This document shows, piece after piece, positions 1 through 10,807 of a stretch of DNA of 64,000 bases. The stretch spans positions 3,646,001 through 3,710,000 of the forward strand of contig NZ_AP018907.1 in the NCBI RefSeq assembly GCF_003966715.1, written 5' to 3'. This DNA is from Blastochloris tepida (lineage in GTDB: Bacteria > Pseudomonadota > Alphaproteobacteria > Rhizobiales > Xanthobacteraceae). Numbering within the stretch: position 1 is the stretch's first letter; every line of letters starts with the position of its first letter. A model generated the notes under the pieces. That model saw only the letters and a program-made list of their open reading frames with translations. It did not search any database and was not told where the DNA came from. Both the position numbers and the translations under genes were made by a program.

Positions 1-276
1 GCGCGGCTGGCCGGCACAGCCGGGTCCGCCGCGGTCTGCCGGCTGTGGCAGGGCGGCCATCTCAGCCTGTTCCTGGGGGCGCGCAACCTCGCCACCGGCT
101 GGCCGGAGGTGGCGCGCTGGCTTGCTGCGACAGATCTTGCCGCCACCGATCTTGCCGCGACCGATCTCGCGGCCGCCACCGGGCGCCGCCGCGCCGCCGG
201 CACATCGCGAGCGCGCCCGCCGCGGCTTCGTGCGCCGCGCACCGTGCTCCGGGCGGAGTCCGAAGCGGCCGAGTAG
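1..276 (+). CDS. 3' end of an unidentified protein gene (partial)
   Basis: Frame 1 is open from the window edge to a TAG at 274-276, giving 91 codons with no start inside the window. The first 40 residues look like ordinary protein (Trp-, Leu- and Gly-containing), followed by three tandem copies of a Leu-Ala-Ala-Thr-Asp unit encoded by 15-bp repeats at about 133-177, then an Arg/Ala-rich tail. I do not recognise a family. The tail could be a degenerate extension or the frame could be chance in GC-rich DNA. The gene would end about 90 bases before the ABC1 kinase gene on the same strand. Confidence 0.35.
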   Translation, partial: ARLAGTAGSAAVCRLWQGGHLSLFLGARNLATGWPEVARWLAATDLAATDLAATDLAAATGRRRAAGTSRARPPRLRAPRTVLRAESEAAE

Positions 277-367
277 CCGTGGAAATGCAGCCGTGGAAAT
301 CGCGCAGATCGCGCCTATATCGGCGGAACCGGGCCGTTCGCGGCGAGACCGGCGTTTGGCCGAGACC

Positions 368-1735
368 ATGACCGACAGCGAACAGAACCGATTCTCCGCC
401 CGCGCCACCCGCTATGCGCGGGTGGGCGTGAATGTCGGCGGCATGGCCGCCAGGATGGTGGGGTCGCGGCTGCTCGGCCGGTCCGACCGGCAGGTCAACG
501 CCGAGGATCTCGCCGCCGTGCTGGGCGGGCTCAAGGGGCCGATCATGAAGGTCGCCCAGTTCATGTCGACCATTCCCGATCTGGTGCCGCCGGAATACGC
601 CGCCGAGCTGCAGAAGCTGCAGAGCGAGGCGCCGCCGATGGGCTGGACCTTCGTCAGGCGGCGCATGGCGGCCGAGCTCGGCCCCGACTGGCAGGCGCGG
701 TTCGGCAGCTTCGACCACCGGCCGGCGGCGGCAGCCTCGCTCGGCCAGGTGCACAGGGCGGCCGCGCTCGGCGGCGAGCCGCTGGCCTGCAAGCTGCAGT
801 ATCCGGACATGCAGTCGGCGGTGGAAGCCGACCTCGCCCAGCTCGACATCGCCTTCGCCATCCAGCGCCGGGTCGATCCGGCGATCGATACCCGCGAGAT
901 GGCCCGCGAACTGGGCGAACGGCTGCGCGAGGAGCTCGACTATCGCCGCGAGGCCCGCCACGTCCGGCTCTACCGCCACATGGCGGCCGGCCTCGGCGAC
1001 GTGCGGGTGCCGGGGGTGTGGCCGGACCTGTCCACCGGGCGGCTGCTCACCCTCGACTGGCTCGACGGCCGGCGCCTGCTCGACTTCGTCGGACACGACC
1101 TGGAGACCCGCAACCGGCTGGCCATCGCCATGTACCGGGCGTGGTGGATGCCGTTCAGCCGGTTCGCCGTCATCCATGGCGACCCGCACCTCGGCAACTA
1201 CACGGTGTTCGAAGAAGACGGGGTGCCGGGCGGCATCAACCTGCTCGACTATGGCTGCATCCGCATCTTCCCGCCGGCCTTCGTCGGCGGCGTGGTCGAT
1301 CTCTATCGCGGCCTGCGGGACCGGGACGACGAGCGCACCGTCCATGCCTACGAGCAGTGGGGCTTCAAGGGCCTCAAGCGCGAGATCGTCGACGTGCTCA
1401 ACATCTGGGCGCGCTTCATCTACGGCCCGGTGCTGGAGGACCGCGTGCGCACCATCGCCGACGGCGTCGCGCCGGGCGAGTACGGCCGCAAGGAGGCGTT
1501 CTCGGTGCACCGCGCTCTGCGCGAGCTCGGGCCGGTGACCGTGCCGCGCGAGTTCGTGTTCATGGATCGCGCGGCGATCGGGCTGGGCGGGGTGTTCCTG
1601 CGCCTGCGGGCGGAGGTCAATTTCCACCGGCTGTTCGAGGACGCCTTCGCCGGGTTCTCGGTGGAGAAGGTGGCGGCGAACCAGGCTGCGGCGCTGGCGG
1701 TGGCCGGCCTGCCGCCGCCGGTGCCGGGCGGATAA
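368..1735 (+). CDS. ABC1/AarF/UbiB-family atypical kinase
   Basis: 455 residues of the ABC1 (UbiB/ADCK) atypical kinase family, whose members support ubiquinone biosynthesis or related lipid functions. Visible features are the family N-terminal segment with K-V-A-Q in place of the usual KxGQ, the Ala-rich nucleotide loop with A-S-L-G-Q-V-H, the lysine in A-C-K-L-Q, the E-E-L-D-Y-R-R-E-A motif, the catalytic H-G-D-P-H-L-G-N loop and the metal-binding L-L-D-Y-G motif. The frame is open from 122, but the upstream part is Arg/Pro-rich and unlike the family, so the ATG at 368 is preferred. No transmembrane tail is obvious, unlike classical UbiB. The family is secure; the substrate is not. Confidence 0.88.
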   Translation: MTDSEQNRFSARATRYARVGVNVGGMAARMVGSRLLGRSDRQVNAEDLAAVLGGLKGPIMKVAQFMSTIPDLVPPEYAAELQKLQSEAPPMGWTFVRRRMAAELGPDWQARFGSFDHRPAAAASLGQVHRAAALGGEPLACKLQYPDMQSAVEADLAQLDIAFAIQRRVDPAIDTREMARELGERLREELDYRREARHVRLYRHMAAGLGDVRVPGVWPDLSTGRLLTLDWLDGRRLLDFVGHDLETRNRLAIAMYRAWWMPFSRFAVIHGDPHLGNYTVFEEDGVPGGINLLDYGCIRIFPPAFVGGVVDLYRGLRDRDDERTVHAYEQWGFKGLKREIVDVLNIWARFIYGPVLEDRVRTIADGVAPGEYGRKEAFSVHRALRELGPVTVPREFVFMDRAAIGLGGVFLRLRAEVNFHRLFEDAFAGFSVEKVAANQAAALAVAGLPPPVPGG

Positions 1736-1751
1736 GACGGCGCCCGGCCGA

Positions 1752-2144
1752 TCAGACCGGTGCGGTGCGCAGCCGAACCGGGCCGTGGACGGCCGGCACG
1801 GTGGGCGGCGATTCGGTCCGGCCCAGCCAGCGGCGGATGTCGCCCGCCGCATAGGGCTTCTGCAGGAAGGCGGTGCCGCGGAACATGCCCGGCAGATCGC
1901 GGCGCACCGCGCCGCTGATGAACATGAAGGGCCGCCCGGTCTGCACCATCGCCGCGGCGAGTTCGAAGGTCTTGCCGTCGCGGACGTCGATGTCGAGCAG
2001 GGCGGCATCGCAGCCGCCGAGCAGTTTTCGCGCGTCCGACACGGTATCGACCGGGCCGATCACCTCGTGCCCCGATGCGGCGACGATGGCGTCGAGGTCG
2101 CACGCAATCAGCGCATTATCTTCGACAATCAGAACTCGCAACAT
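1752..2144 (-). CDS. Single-domain response regulator (receiver only)
   Basis: 130 residues comprising one CheY-like receiver domain and a short tail. Acidic pocket residues E8 and D9, the phospho-acceptor D51 in L-L-D-I-D, the switch Ser in F-I-S-G and conserved K98 in L-Q-K-P-Y are all present. No output domain follows. The ATG at 2144 is chosen because the receiver begins immediately with L-R-V-L-I-V-E-D; the frame continues to 2195 without family similarity. It converges on the ABC1 gene with a 16-base gap. An exact EcfG-type promoter lies about 50 bases upstream, so the protein is probably stress-induced and may take part in the phosphorelay controlling PhyR; that role is inference. Confidence 0.85.
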   Translation of the reverse strand: MLRVLIVEDNALIACDLDAIVAASGHEVIGPVDTVSDARKLLGGCDAALLDIDVRDGKTFELAAAMVQTGRPFMFISGAVRRDLPGMFRGTAFLQKPYAAGDIRRWLGRTESPPTVPAVHGPVRLRTAPV

Positions 2145-2193
2145 GGTCGGCTTCGACTTTCCTGTGCGGCCTCGCATTAGAAAAAGAGAACTC

Positions 2194-2218
2194 AACGTCG
2201 GAACAGCAAATTGGTTCC
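2194..2218 (-). promoter_or_regulatory. EcfG (general stress sigma factor) promoter for the response regulator
   Basis: Read on the minus strand the sequence is GGAAC, 16 bases, CGTT, the pattern recognised by alphaproteobacterial EcfG sigma factors. It lies about 50 bases upstream of the ATG at 2144 and points toward it. Four further exact matches occur in this window upstream of stress genes. Confidence 0.7.
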
Positions 2219-2802
2219 CCCGGGTGCGGCAAATATTTTTGAGATTGACGAAAGTATAAATCGCGGGCGCGCAAAAGGTTGCGAATACTGCCGCTATCGT
2301 GGTTTACCAATACCGCGATTCGAGGATTACTACAACATGTAAAGATTAACGAAGCGTGAACGTTTTCGGTGATATGCCTATCGATAAGGTTGAGATCCGG
2401 TCAACGGCGGCGCCAATACGCGCGCCGACGCAACCGCCGGCAGTGCGGAGCGGCAATTTTGCGCAACGGCGCCGTCGCGGTTTCGCTTGCGGCGCGCCGG
2501 TATTTGAGGGCATGTGAAGCCTCTCTGCCATACCGAGCCCGCGCCGGGAGAAGAAGTTTCAGGTGCGATCTTGGCCGAACCCTTGGCCGAGTTCGATGCG
2601 AGGCTGTATTGTCGAGATCGATTCAGGATGCAGCCATGCCTGACGCGAGGCGTTTGCGGGATATTCTTCGACAGGAAGCTTCGCAAACCGGTGCCGGCCG
2701 GCGCGGGGCGGCCGGCAGCCGGCCGAACAATCGCGCCTCTTCAATCCGGGTTGCATCGCAGCTAAGATTAAACCAGTCCCGCCCGTGCCCGATCGAGGTC
2801 GC
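2219..2802. other. Intergenic region upstream of glgP, no gene seen
   Basis: The first ~180 bases are AT-richer than the rest of the window and would suit divergent regulatory signals. The remainder returns to high GC and contains inverted GGCCGG-type stretches near 2690-2725. Short frames here (for example 2346-2531 and 2514-2765) have no plausible start signals or recognisable protein sequence. The glgP promoter should lie here, but no sigma-70 or EcfG match is convincing. Confidence 0.5.
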
Positions 2803-5313
2803 ATGCCCTATCTGATGCCGAACGTCGCGTCCACCGGCGAACCCGCCAGCCTTGATGATCCGGCGATCGACGGCGTCGCCTTCGCCCCCAAGGTCGATAC
2901 GCTGCAGATGCGCAAGGCCATCCTGGCCAAGCTCACCTATGCGGTGGGCAAGGATCCGGCGGCCGCCAAGCTGCACGACTGGCTGCGCGCCACCAGCCTC
3001 GCCGTCCGCGACCACGTGGTCGATCGCTGGATCGCCTCGGTGCGCGAGGCCTACCGCACCGGCCGCAAACGGGTCTATTACCTGTCGCTCGAATTCATGA
3101 TCGGCCGGCAGCTGCGCGACGTGTCGTGCAATCTGCAGCTCGACGCGGTGGTGCGCGAGGCGCTGGCCGAGATCGGGGTCGACTACGAGGCGATGGCCGA
3201 GCTGGAGCCCGACGCCGCGCTCGGCAATGGCGGCCTCGGCCGGCTCGCCGCCTGCTACATGGAAAGCATGGCGACGCTCGCCATCGCCGCGCATGGCTAC
3301 GGCATCCGCTACGACCACGGCCTGTTCCGCCAGAAGATCGCCGACGGCTGGCAGGTCGAGCTGCCGGAGGACTGGCTGGCGTTCGGCAATCCCTGGGAGT
3401 TCGAGCGCCGCGAGGTCGCCTATGAGATCGGCTTCGGCGGCACGGTCGAGGCCAGCGAGGGCTGGGACGGCGCGGTGCGCCATACCTGGAAGCCGGGCGA
3501 CCGGGTGCTGGCCATCGCCTACGACACGCCGATCGTCGGCTGGCGCGGCGCGCGGGTGAACACGCTGCGCCTGTGGCGGGCGCGCGCCGCCGACCCGATC
3601 CATCTCGAAGCCTTCAACCGCGGCGACCATGTCGGCGCGGTGGCCGACCGCACCCGCGCCGAGAGCATCTCGCGCGTGCTCTATCCGTCCGACTCGACCC
3701 AGGCCGGCCAGGAGCTGCGGCTGCGCCAGGAGTTCTTCTTCACCTCGGCCTCGCTGCAGGATCTGGTGCGCCGCCACGTCCAGCAGTTCGGCGACATCCG
3801 CAGCCTGCCCGACAAGGCCACCATCCAGCTCAACGACACCCACCCCGCCATCGCGGTGGCCGAGCTGATGCGCATCCTGCTCGACGTGCACGCGCTGGGC
3901 TGGGACGAGGCCTGGGCCATCACCCGCACCACCATCAACTACACCAACCACACGCTTTTGCCCGAGGCGCTGGAGATGTGGCCGGTGTCGCTGATGGAGC
4001 GGCTGCTGCCGCGCCACATGCAGATCATCTATGCCATCAACGCCAAGCTGATCGCCGATGCCCGCAAGCGGCCGGACTGCACCGACGGCATGCTGTCGGC
4101 GATCTCGCTGATCGACGAATGGCACGGCCGCGGCGTGCGCATGGGCAACCTCGCCTTCGTCGGCTCGCACAAGATCAACGGCGTCTCGGCGCTGCACAGC
4201 GAGCTGATGAAGAAGACGGTCTTCAAGGATCTGGGGGCGCTCTATCCCGAGCGCATCACCAACAAGACCAACGGCATCACGCCGCGGCGCTGGCTGATGC
4301 AGTCCAATCCCGGCCTCGCCCGGCTGGTGCGCGACACCATCGGCGAGGGGCCGCTCGACGATCTGGAGAAGCTGTCGCAGCTTGCACCCTATGCCGAGGA
4401 CGCCGCGTTCCGCGAGCGCTTCATGCAGGTCAAGCGCGCCAACAAGGAGCGGCTGGCCGCGCTGATCCTCGAACAGATCGGCGTGCGCGTCGATCCGGCG
4501 GCGCTGTTCGACGTCCACGTCAAGCGCATCCATGAATACAAGCGCCAGCTTTTGAATGTTCTGGAGACCATCGCGCTCTATGACGCGATCCGCGCCCGGC
4601 CGAACGAGGACTGGGTGCCGCGTGTCAAGCTCTTCGCCGGCAAGGCGGCGTCGAGCTACACAACGGCCAAGTACATCATCAAGCTGATCAACGATGTCGC
4701 CAAGGTGGTCAATTCGGACCCGGCGACGCGCGGCCTGCTGAAGGTGGCCTTCCTGCCGAACTACAATGTCAGCCTGGCGCAGGTGATCATTCCGGCCGCC
4801 GATCTCTCCGAGCAGATCTCGACCGCCGGCATGGAGGCTTCGGGCACCGGCAACATGAAGTTCGCGCTCAATGGCGCGTTGACCATCGGAACACTCGACG
4901 GCGCCAACATCGAGCTTCGCGATCACATCGGCGGCGAGAACATTTTCATCTTCGGACTGACCGCCGAGGAGGTCGAAGTCGTTCGCCGCAAGGGATACAA
5001 TCCAAGCGAAACGATCGCCGACAATCCGGCGCTCGCCGCTGTCATGGAATCGTTATATGCTGGCGTCTATTCGCCCGACGATCCGTCGCGCCATCGCGGC
5101 ACCGTCGACGCGCTACGAAATCACGACTATTTTCTTGTCACTGCCGACTTCCAGGCTTATGCGGAAACCCAACGGAAGATCGCTGCCCTGTGGCGCAATT
5201 CGAGCGATTGGGCCCGCAAGGCGGTGATCAATACGGCCCGATCGGGCTGGTTCTCCTCCGACCGGGCAATCCGGGACTATGCCGAGGAGATCTGGGGTGT
5301 GCCGACACGCTGA
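2803..5313 (+). CDS. glgP: Glycogen phosphorylase
   Basis: 836 residues, normal length for bacterial glycogen/maltodextrin phosphorylase (GT35). It releases glucose-1-phosphate from glycogen chain ends using pyridoxal phosphate. The E-A-S-G-T-G-N-M-K-F motif supplies the PLP-binding lysine (K686), and the family blocks L-E-F-M-I-G-R, G-N-G-G-L-G-R-L-A and T-N-K-T-N-G-I-T-P-R-R are intact. The ATG at 2803 has a cgagg Shine-Dalgarno-like sequence 5 bases upstream; a GTG at 2785 is in frame but less well placed. It opens the glycogen cluster and is separated from glgB by 189 bases, so glgB may have its own promoter. Confidence 0.96.
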   Translation: MPYLMPNVASTGEPASLDDPAIDGVAFAPKVDTLQMRKAILAKLTYAVGKDPAAAKLHDWLRATSLAVRDHVVDRWIASVREAYRTGRKRVYYLSLEFMIGRQLRDVSCNLQLDAVVREALAEIGVDYEAMAELEPDAALGNGGLGRLAACYMESMATLAIAAHGYGIRYDHGLFRQKIADGWQVELPEDWLAFGNPWEFERREVAYEIGFGGTVEASEGWDGAVRHTWKPGDRVLAIAYDTPIVGWRGARVNTLRLWRARAADPIHLEAFNRGDHVGAVADRTRAESISRVLYPSDSTQAGQELRLRQEFFFTSASLQDLVRRHVQQFGDIRSLPDKATIQLNDTHPAIAVAELMRILLDVHALGWDEAWAITRTTINYTNHTLLPEALEMWPVSLMERLLPRHMQIIYAINAKLIADARKRPDCTDGMLSAISLIDEWHGRGVRMGNLAFVGSHKINGVSALHSELMKKTVFKDLGALYPERITNKTNGITPRRWLMQSNPGLARLVRDTIGEGPLDDLEKLSQLAPYAEDAAFRERFMQVKRANKERLAALILEQIGVRVDPAALFDVHVKRIHEYKRQLLNVLETIALYDAIRARPNEDWVPRVKLFAGKAASSYTTAKYIIKLINDVAKVVNSDPATRGLLKVAFLPNYNVSLAQVIIPAADLSEQISTAGMEASGTGNMKFALNGALTIGTLDGANIELRDHIGGENIFIFGLTAEEVEVVRRKGYNPSETIADNPALAAVMESLYAGVYSPDDPSRHRGTVDALRNHDYFLVTADFQAYAETQRKIAALWRNSSDWARKAVINTARSGWFSSDRAIRDYAEEIWGVPTR

Positions 5314-5502
5314 CCGCAGGCGCGGCCGGCGTCACGGACGTGGCGTCACGCGATCGGTCCTGGCGCGCAGGGCGCGGTCAAGCGGGACGGCAGTTCCAGC
5401 CGAACGGCCGCGCGCCCGCGAGGCCGCTGCGAACCATGGGATAGCGGGTCAGGAATTCTGGGGTCAGACATTCTGACCGGAGCGGACACAGCCGGGGGGG
5501 AT

Positions 5503-7770
5503 ATGGCCGGGAGTTTCACGGGCGGTGGCGCTGCGGGCAGTGGCGCCGCGGGTGCGGGGACAAAGGGCGCGGGCACTGCTGCGGGCGGCGGCGCGCGCCT
5601 CGCGGTGTCCGACATCGCCGCCATCGCCGGGGGCATCCATCCCGATCCGTTCGCCGTCCTCGGCCTGCAGGAGGCCGGGCGCGAGCGCATGGTGCGGGCC
5701 TTCGTGCCGGGTGCGGATGCCGTCGAGGTGATCGATGACGCCGGCACGGTGCTGGGCGCGCTGGAGAAGCGCACGCCGCACGAGGTGTTCGAGGGCTCGA
5801 TCGGCCCCGGCCCGCGCATCCGCTACCGGCTGCGCGCCCGGAATGCCGGCGGCACCTGGGAGTTCTTCGACCCCTACGCCTTCGGCCCGGTGCTCGGTCC
5901 GCTCGACGACTATTACGTTGCCGAGGGCTCGCACCTGCGGCTGTTCGACAAGCTCGGCGCCCATCCCATCGTGCACGAGGGGGTGGAGGGCGTGCATTTC
6001 GCGGTGTGGGCGCCCAACGCCCAGCGCGTCTCGGTGGTCGGCGACTTCAACCAGTGGGACGGCCGCCGCCATCTGATGCGGCGCCGCGTCGACACCGGCG
6101 TCTACGAGATCTTCATTCCGGGCCTCGCCGCCGGCACCATCTACAAGTTCGAGATCCTGGGCCCGGACGGCAATCTGCAGCCGCTCAAGGCCGATCCGAT
6201 GGCCTTCCAGTCGGAGCTGCGTCCCAACACCGCCTCGGTGGTGGCCGGGCCGCTCGATATCGCGTGGACGGACGCCGACTACATGGCCGCGCGCGCCAAG
6301 CGCGATCCGCGTCGCGCGCCGATGACGATCTACGAGGCGCATCTCGGCTCCTGGCAGCGCGGCCCGAACGGCGAGTTCCTGAGCTATGACGATCTCGCCC
6401 GCCAACTCATCCCCTATGTCGCCGATCTCGGCTTCACCCATATCGAGCTTCTGCCGGTCTCCGAGCATCCGCTCGATGCGTCCTGGGGCTACCAGCCGAC
6501 CGGGCTGTTCGCGCCGACCGCCCGCCACGGCGACCCGGCCGGCTTCGCCCGCTTCGTCGATGCCGCCCACCGGGCTGGCATCGGCATCATCCTCGACTGG
6601 GTGCCGGCGCACTTCCCCACCGACGCCCACGGCCTGCGCCGGTTCGACGGCACCGCGCTCTACGAGCACGAAGATCCGCGCCGCGGCTTCCATCCCGACT
6701 GGAACACCGCGATCTACAATTTCGGCCGCACCGAGGTCGAGAGCTTCCTCATCAACAACGCGCTGTTCTGGCTGGAGCGCTACCATATCGACGGGCTCAG
6801 GGTCGATGCGGTGGCCTCGATGCTCTATCTCGACTATTCGCGCCGCAACGGCGAATGGCTGCCCAACAAGTATGGCGGCAAGGAGAATCTCGAGGCCATC
6901 GCCTTCCTCAAGCGGCTGAACGAGATCGTCTACGCCCAGCATCCGGGCGTGCTGATGATCGCCGAGGAATCGACCGCCTGGGCCGGCGTCTCCCACCCGG
7001 TGTTCGCCGGCGGGCTGGGCTTCGGCTTCAAGTGGAACATGGGCTTCATGAACGACACGCTGCGCTTCATGTCGCGCGAGTCGATCCATCGCCGCTGGCA
7101 CCACGACGACATCACCTTCGGTCTGCTCTACGCCTTCTCCGAGAACTTCATCCTGCCGCTGTCCCATGACGAGGTAGTGCACGGCAAGGCGTCGCTGCTG
7201 CACAAGATGTCGGGCGACGACTGGCAGCGCTTCGCCAGCTTGCGCGCCTATTACGCGCTGATGTGGGGCTATCCCGGCAAGAAGCTGCTGTTCATGGGGC
7301 AGGAGTTCGCCCAGCGCGACGAGTGGAGCGAATCCCGGGCGCTCGACTGGGGGGTGATCCAGCACGCCCCGCACGCCGGCATGCAGCGGCTGGTGCGCGA
7401 TCTCAACCGGATGCACAGCTTGAAGCCGGCGCTGCACGAGCGCGACTGCGAGCCCGAGGGCTTCCGTTGGCTGATCGTCGACGACCGCGAGAACTCGGTG
7501 TTCGCCTGGGCCCGCCAGTCGGGCGACGGCGCGAACGTCGTCGCGGTGATCGCCAATCTCACGCCGCTGCCGCGCCACGGCTATCGCGTGCCGATGCCGC
7601 GCACCGGACGCTGGATCGAGCGGCTGAACACCGACGCGCGCGATTATGGCGGCTGCGGCGTCGGCAATGGCGGCGCCGTGCAGGCGACCAGCGATGCATT
7701 TGGCAGCGTGTCGGCGACGCTGACTTTGCCGCCTCTGGCCACCCTGTATCTCGAGTGGGAACGTCCATGA
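5503..7770 (+). CDS. glgB: 1,4-alpha-glucan branching enzyme
   Basis: 755 residues, GH13 branching enzyme that introduces alpha-1,6 branches into glycogen. After a Gly/Ala-rich leader of about 35 residues come the N-terminal CBM48-type domains and the (beta/alpha)8 domain. Catalytic residues visible are nucleophile D435 (G-L-R-V-D-A-V), acid E488 (I-A-E-E-S-T) and D556 (S-H-D-E-V-V-H). The stop overlaps the glgC start as ATGA. The low-complexity N-terminus may mean the true start is slightly downstream. Confidence 0.96.
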   Translation: MAGSFTGGGAAGSGAAGAGTKGAGTAAGGGARLAVSDIAAIAGGIHPDPFAVLGLQEAGRERMVRAFVPGADAVEVIDDAGTVLGALEKRTPHEVFEGSIGPGPRIRYRLRARNAGGTWEFFDPYAFGPVLGPLDDYYVAEGSHLRLFDKLGAHPIVHEGVEGVHFAVWAPNAQRVSVVGDFNQWDGRRHLMRRRVDTGVYEIFIPGLAAGTIYKFEILGPDGNLQPLKADPMAFQSELRPNTASVVAGPLDIAWTDADYMAARAKRDPRRAPMTIYEAHLGSWQRGPNGEFLSYDDLARQLIPYVADLGFTHIELLPVSEHPLDASWGYQPTGLFAPTARHGDPAGFARFVDAAHRAGIGIILDWVPAHFPTDAHGLRRFDGTALYEHEDPRRGFHPDWNTAIYNFGRTEVESFLINNALFWLERYHIDGLRVDAVASMLYLDYSRRNGEWLPNKYGGKENLEAIAFLKRLNEIVYAQHPGVLMIAEESTAWAGVSHPVFAGGLGFGFKWNMGFMNDTLRFMSRESIHRRWHHDDITFGLLYAFSENFILPLSHDEVVHGKASLLHKMSGDDWQRFASLRAYYALMWGYPGKKLLFMGQEFAQRDEWSESRALDWGVIQHAPHAGMQRLVRDLNRMHSLKPALHERDCEPEGFRWLIVDDRENSVFAWARQSGDGANVVAVIANLTPLPRHGYRVPMPRTGRWIERLNTDARDYGGCGVGNGGAVQATSDAFGSVSATLTLPPLATLYLEWERP

Positions 7771-9086
7771 TCTCCCCCGGCCAAGCCTCTCCCGGGCGTC
7801 CTGTCCTGTCGACCGCCGTCCGCGCCCATCGTCCCGGCTCGGGGCCGCTCGCCCGCGACACCATGGCCTTCGTGCTGGCGGGCGGGCGCGGCTCGCGGCT
7901 GATGGAGCTGACCGACCGGCGCGCCAAGCCGGCGGTCTATTTCGGCGGCACGTGGCGCATCATCGATTTCGCGCTGTCGAACGCGCTGAATTCCGGCATC
8001 CGCCGCATCTGCGTCGCCACCCAGTACAAGGCGCACAGCCTGATCCGCCATCTGCAGTCGGGCTGGAACTTCTTCCGCCAGGAACGCAAGGAAGGCTTCG
8101 ACATCCTGCCCGCCAGCCAGCGCGTGGCGGAGGACATGTGGTACGTCGGCACGGCCGACGCAGTCTATCAGAACATCGACATCATCGAGGGCTACGCGCC
8201 CGAATACGTCATCATCCTGGCCGGCGACCACATCTACAAGATGGACTACGAGCCGATGCTGCGCCAGCTCGTCGACCAGAAGGCCGACGTGGTGGTGAGC
8301 TGCCTCGAGGTGCCGCGCATGGAGGCCACCGGCTTCGGCGTGATGCATGTCGACGAGAACGACCGCATCATCGACTTCGTCGAGAAGCCGAAGGACCCGC
8401 CGGGCATGCCCGACAAGCCGGACATGGCGCTGGCCTCGATGGGCATCTATGTGTTCGAGACGCGCTTCATGCTCGAGGAGCTGCGCCGCGACGCCGCCGA
8501 TCCCGGCTCCTCGCACGATTTCGGCAAGAACATCATTCCGAACCTGGTGAAGAACGGCAAGGCGCTGGCCCACCGCTTCACCTCGTCGTGCGTGCGCTCG
8601 CACAACGAGCCGGAGGCCTATTGGCGCGACGTCGGCACGCTCGATGCCTATCACGAGGCCAATATCGACCTCACGGCGGTGATCCCGAGCCTCGACATCT
8701 TCGAGCGCGACTGGCCGATCTGGACCTATGCCGAGATCGCTCCGCCCGCCAAGTTCGTCCATGACCTCGAGGGCCGGCGCGGTCTGGCGGTGTCGTCGCT
8801 GGTGTTGGCCGGCTGCATCGTGTCGGGCGGCGCGCTGAGCAATTCGGTGCTGTTCGCCGGCGTCCGCGTCAATTCGTTCTCGCACATCGAGACCTCGGTG
8901 GTGCTGCCGGACGTCGACATCGGCCGGCGCGCCCGGCTGCGTAACACCATCATCGATCGCGGCGTGCGCATCCCGCCCGGCCTCGTCGTCGGCGAGGATC
9001 CCGAGCTCGACGCCAAGCGCTTCCGCCGCACCGAGAAGGGCATCGTGCTGATCACCCAGACCATGATCGACAGGCTGTCCGAATGA
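7767..9086 (+). CDS. glgC: Glucose-1-phosphate adenylyltransferase
   Basis: 439 residues. It makes ADP-glucose from ATP and glucose-1-phosphate, the committed and allosterically controlled step of bacterial glycogen synthesis. The nucleotidyltransferase signature A-G-G-R-G-S-R-L near residue 40, the K-P-A-V-Y-F-G-G block and [10 protein letters not shown] are present, followed by a C-terminal left-handed beta-helix region. The ATG at 7767 overlaps the glgB stop and the stop overlaps the glgA start, implying translational coupling. An N-terminal extension of about 30 residues precedes the catalytic core. Confidence 0.96.
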   Translation: MISPGQASPGRPVLSTAVRAHRPGSGPLARDTMAFVLAGGRGSRLMELTDRRAKPAVYFGGTWRIIDFALSNALNSGIRRICVATQYKAHSLIRHLQSGWNFFRQERKEGFDILPASQRVAEDMWYVGTADAVYQNIDIIEGYAPEYVIILAGDHIYKMDYEPMLRQLVDQKADVVVSCLEVPRMEATGFGVMHVDENDRIIDFVEKPKDPPGMPDKPDMALASMGIYVFETRFMLEELRRDAADPGSSHDFGKNIIPNLVKNGKALAHRFTSSCVRSHNEPEAYWRDVGTLDAYHEANIDLTAVIPSLDIFERDWPIWTYAEIAPPAKFVHDLEGRRGLAVSSLVLAGCIVSGGALSNSVLFAGVRVNSFSHIETSVVLPDVDIGRRARLRNTIIDRGVRIPPGLVVGEDPELDAKRFRRTEKGIVLITQTMIDRLSE

Positions 9087-10807
9087 GCGACACAGCCCCG
9101 CCCAAGGGTCGCAAGACCGCCGCGTTCCGCCCCCGCAAGCCGGCGAAGCCGGCCGCCGAGGTTTCCGCAGCGTCGCCGGTTGCGGCCCCGGTGCCGGCAC
9201 CCGTTCCGTCTGCGCCGCCGGCCGCGGCCGCCCCGGCCCAAACGACTCCGGCTCAAGTGACTTTAGACCAAGTGACTTCGGTCCAAATGCCCCCGGCTCC
9301 GGTGGCGGCCGAGCCTGTGGTGCCGCGCGTCATCCGCCCGGCGCCGTCCGGGCCGCGGCCGCTGCAGGTGCTGGCGGTTGCCTCCGAGGTGTTTCCGCTG
9401 ATCAAGACCGGCGGCCTCGCTGATGTCGTCGGCGGCCTGCCGCCGGCGCTCGCCCATCACGGCGTCGAGGTCCGCACTCTGGTGCCGGGCTATCCGAGCG
9501 TGCTGCGGGCGCTGGAGGGCACCACGGTCGTCGCCGAGTACGGCTATTTCTTCGGCGCGTTCTGCAAGCTGCTGGCCGGCCGCGCCGCCGGGCTCGACCT
9601 GTTCGTGCTGGAGGCGCCGCAACTGTTCTGGCGCGAGGGCAACCCCTATTCGGCGCCGGACGGCCAGCCCTGGCCGGACAATCCGGTGCGCTTCGCCGCG
9701 CTCGCCCATATGGGCTATCTGATCTCGCGCGGCGATTTCGGCCCCTACGTGCCGGACGTGCTGCACGTCCATGACTGGCAGGCGGCGCTGGCGCCGGCCT
9801 ATCTGCACTATGGCGGCCGCACCAAGCCGCGCTCGGTGCTGACCATCCACAACCTCGCCTTCCAGGGCCAGTTCTCGCGCGATCTGCTCTATGCCATCGG
9901 TCTGCCGGGCCACGCCTATTCGATGGACGGCGTCGAGTATTACGGCGGCATCGGGTATCTCAAGGCCGGCATCCGCTTCGCCGACCGCGTCACCACGGTG
10001 AGCCCGCGCTACGCCGCCGAGATCTGCCAGCCCGGCGCCGGCATGGGGCTCGACGGCACGCTGCGCCAGAAGGGTCTGGCGCTGTCGGGCATCGTCAACG
10101 GCATCGACGTCGACACCTGGAACCCGGCCGACGATCCGGCGCTCGCCGCCAGCTACACCGCCGACACGCTGGAGCTGCGCGCCCGCAACAAGGCGGCGCT
10201 CGAGGGGCGCTTCAACCTCGAGGCCGGCGACGGGCCGCTGATCGGCATGATCACCCGGTTGTCGTGGCAGAAGGGCATGGACATCGTCATCGAGACGCTG
10301 CCCTCGATCATCGCCGCCGGCTGCCGCGTCGTCGTGCTCGGCACCGGCGATGCGCCGCTGGAGGCGGGCCTTGCCAAGGCGGCGGCCGCCTATCCCGGCA
10401 AGATCGGCGTGTTCGCCGGCTATGACGAGAACCTTGCCCATCTGGTGCAGGGCGGCGCCGACGCCATCCTGGTGCCCTCGCGCTTCGAGCCGTGCGGCCT
10501 CACCCAGCTCTACGGCCTGCGCTATGGCTGCCTGCCGATCGTGTCGCGGGTCGGCGGCCTGTTCGACACGGTGATCGACGCCAATGCCGCCGCGCGCGAG
10601 CAGGGCGTCGCCACCGGCATCCAGTTCGAGCCGGTGACCCGCGAGGCGCTGGAGGCGGCGATCGCGCGCTTCGTCGCGCTCTATGCCGACACCTCGGCGT
10701 GGCGGGCGATGCAGCGGCAGGCCATGTCGCTCGATCTGTCGTGGACCCGCCGGGCCGGCGCCTATGCCGCGCTGTTCCGGTCGCTGGTGGAAGTGGACAG
10801 CGCATGA
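9083..10807 (+). CDS. glgA: Glycogen synthase (ADP-glucose)
   Basis: 574 residues, GT5 glycogen synthase that extends alpha-1,4 chains from ADP-glucose. The [13 protein letters not shown]-glucose loop is intact and the C-terminal E-P-C-G-L-T-Q motif is present. An Ala/Pro-rich extension of about 90 residues precedes the usual start of the fold (L-A-V-A-S-E-V-F); the family is normally about 480 residues. The start at 9083 overlaps the glgC stop in ATGA and the stop overlaps the next gene the same way. The extension is probably disordered. Confidence 0.95.
   Translation: MSDTAPPKGRKTAAFRPRKPAKPAAEVSAASPVAAPVPAPVPSAPPAAAAPAQTTPAQVTLDQVTSVQMPPAPVAAEPVVPRVIRPAPSGPRPLQVLAVASEVFPLIKTGGLADVVGGLPPALAHHGVEVRTLVPGYPSVLRALEGTTVVAEYGYFFGAFCKLLAGRAAGLDLFVLEAPQLFWREGNPYSAPDGQPWPDNPVRFAALAHMGYLISRGDFGPYVPDVLHVHDWQAALAPAYLHYGGRTKPRSVLTIHNLAFQGQFSRDLLYAIGLPGHAYSMDGVEYYGGIGYLKAGIRFADRVTTVSPRYAAEICQPGAGMGLDGTLRQKGLALSGIVNGIDVDTWNPADDPALAASYTADTLELRARNKAALEGRFNLEAGDGPLIGMITRLSWQKGMDIVIETLPSIIAAGCRVVVLGTGDAPLEAGLAKAAAAYPGKIGVFAGYDENLAHLVQGGADAILVPSRFEPCGLTQLYGLRYGCLPIVSRVGGLFDTVIDANAAAREQGVATGIQFEPVTREALEAAIARFVALYADTSAWRAMQRQAMSLDLSWTRRAGAYAALFRSLVEVDSA

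Noticed and set aside
62..2008. 648-residue minus-strand frame
   Set aside because: Antisense to the ABC1 kinase gene; composition is Arg/His/Ala/Pro-rich with no family motifs, typical of shadow frames in GC-rich genes.
2346..2765. Short frames in the gap before glgP
   Set aside because: No ribosome sites, biased composition and no protein-like pattern.
2623..4926. 767-residue minus-strand frame antisense to glgP
   Set aside because: No recognisable domains, and the opposite strand encodes an intact glycogen phosphorylase.
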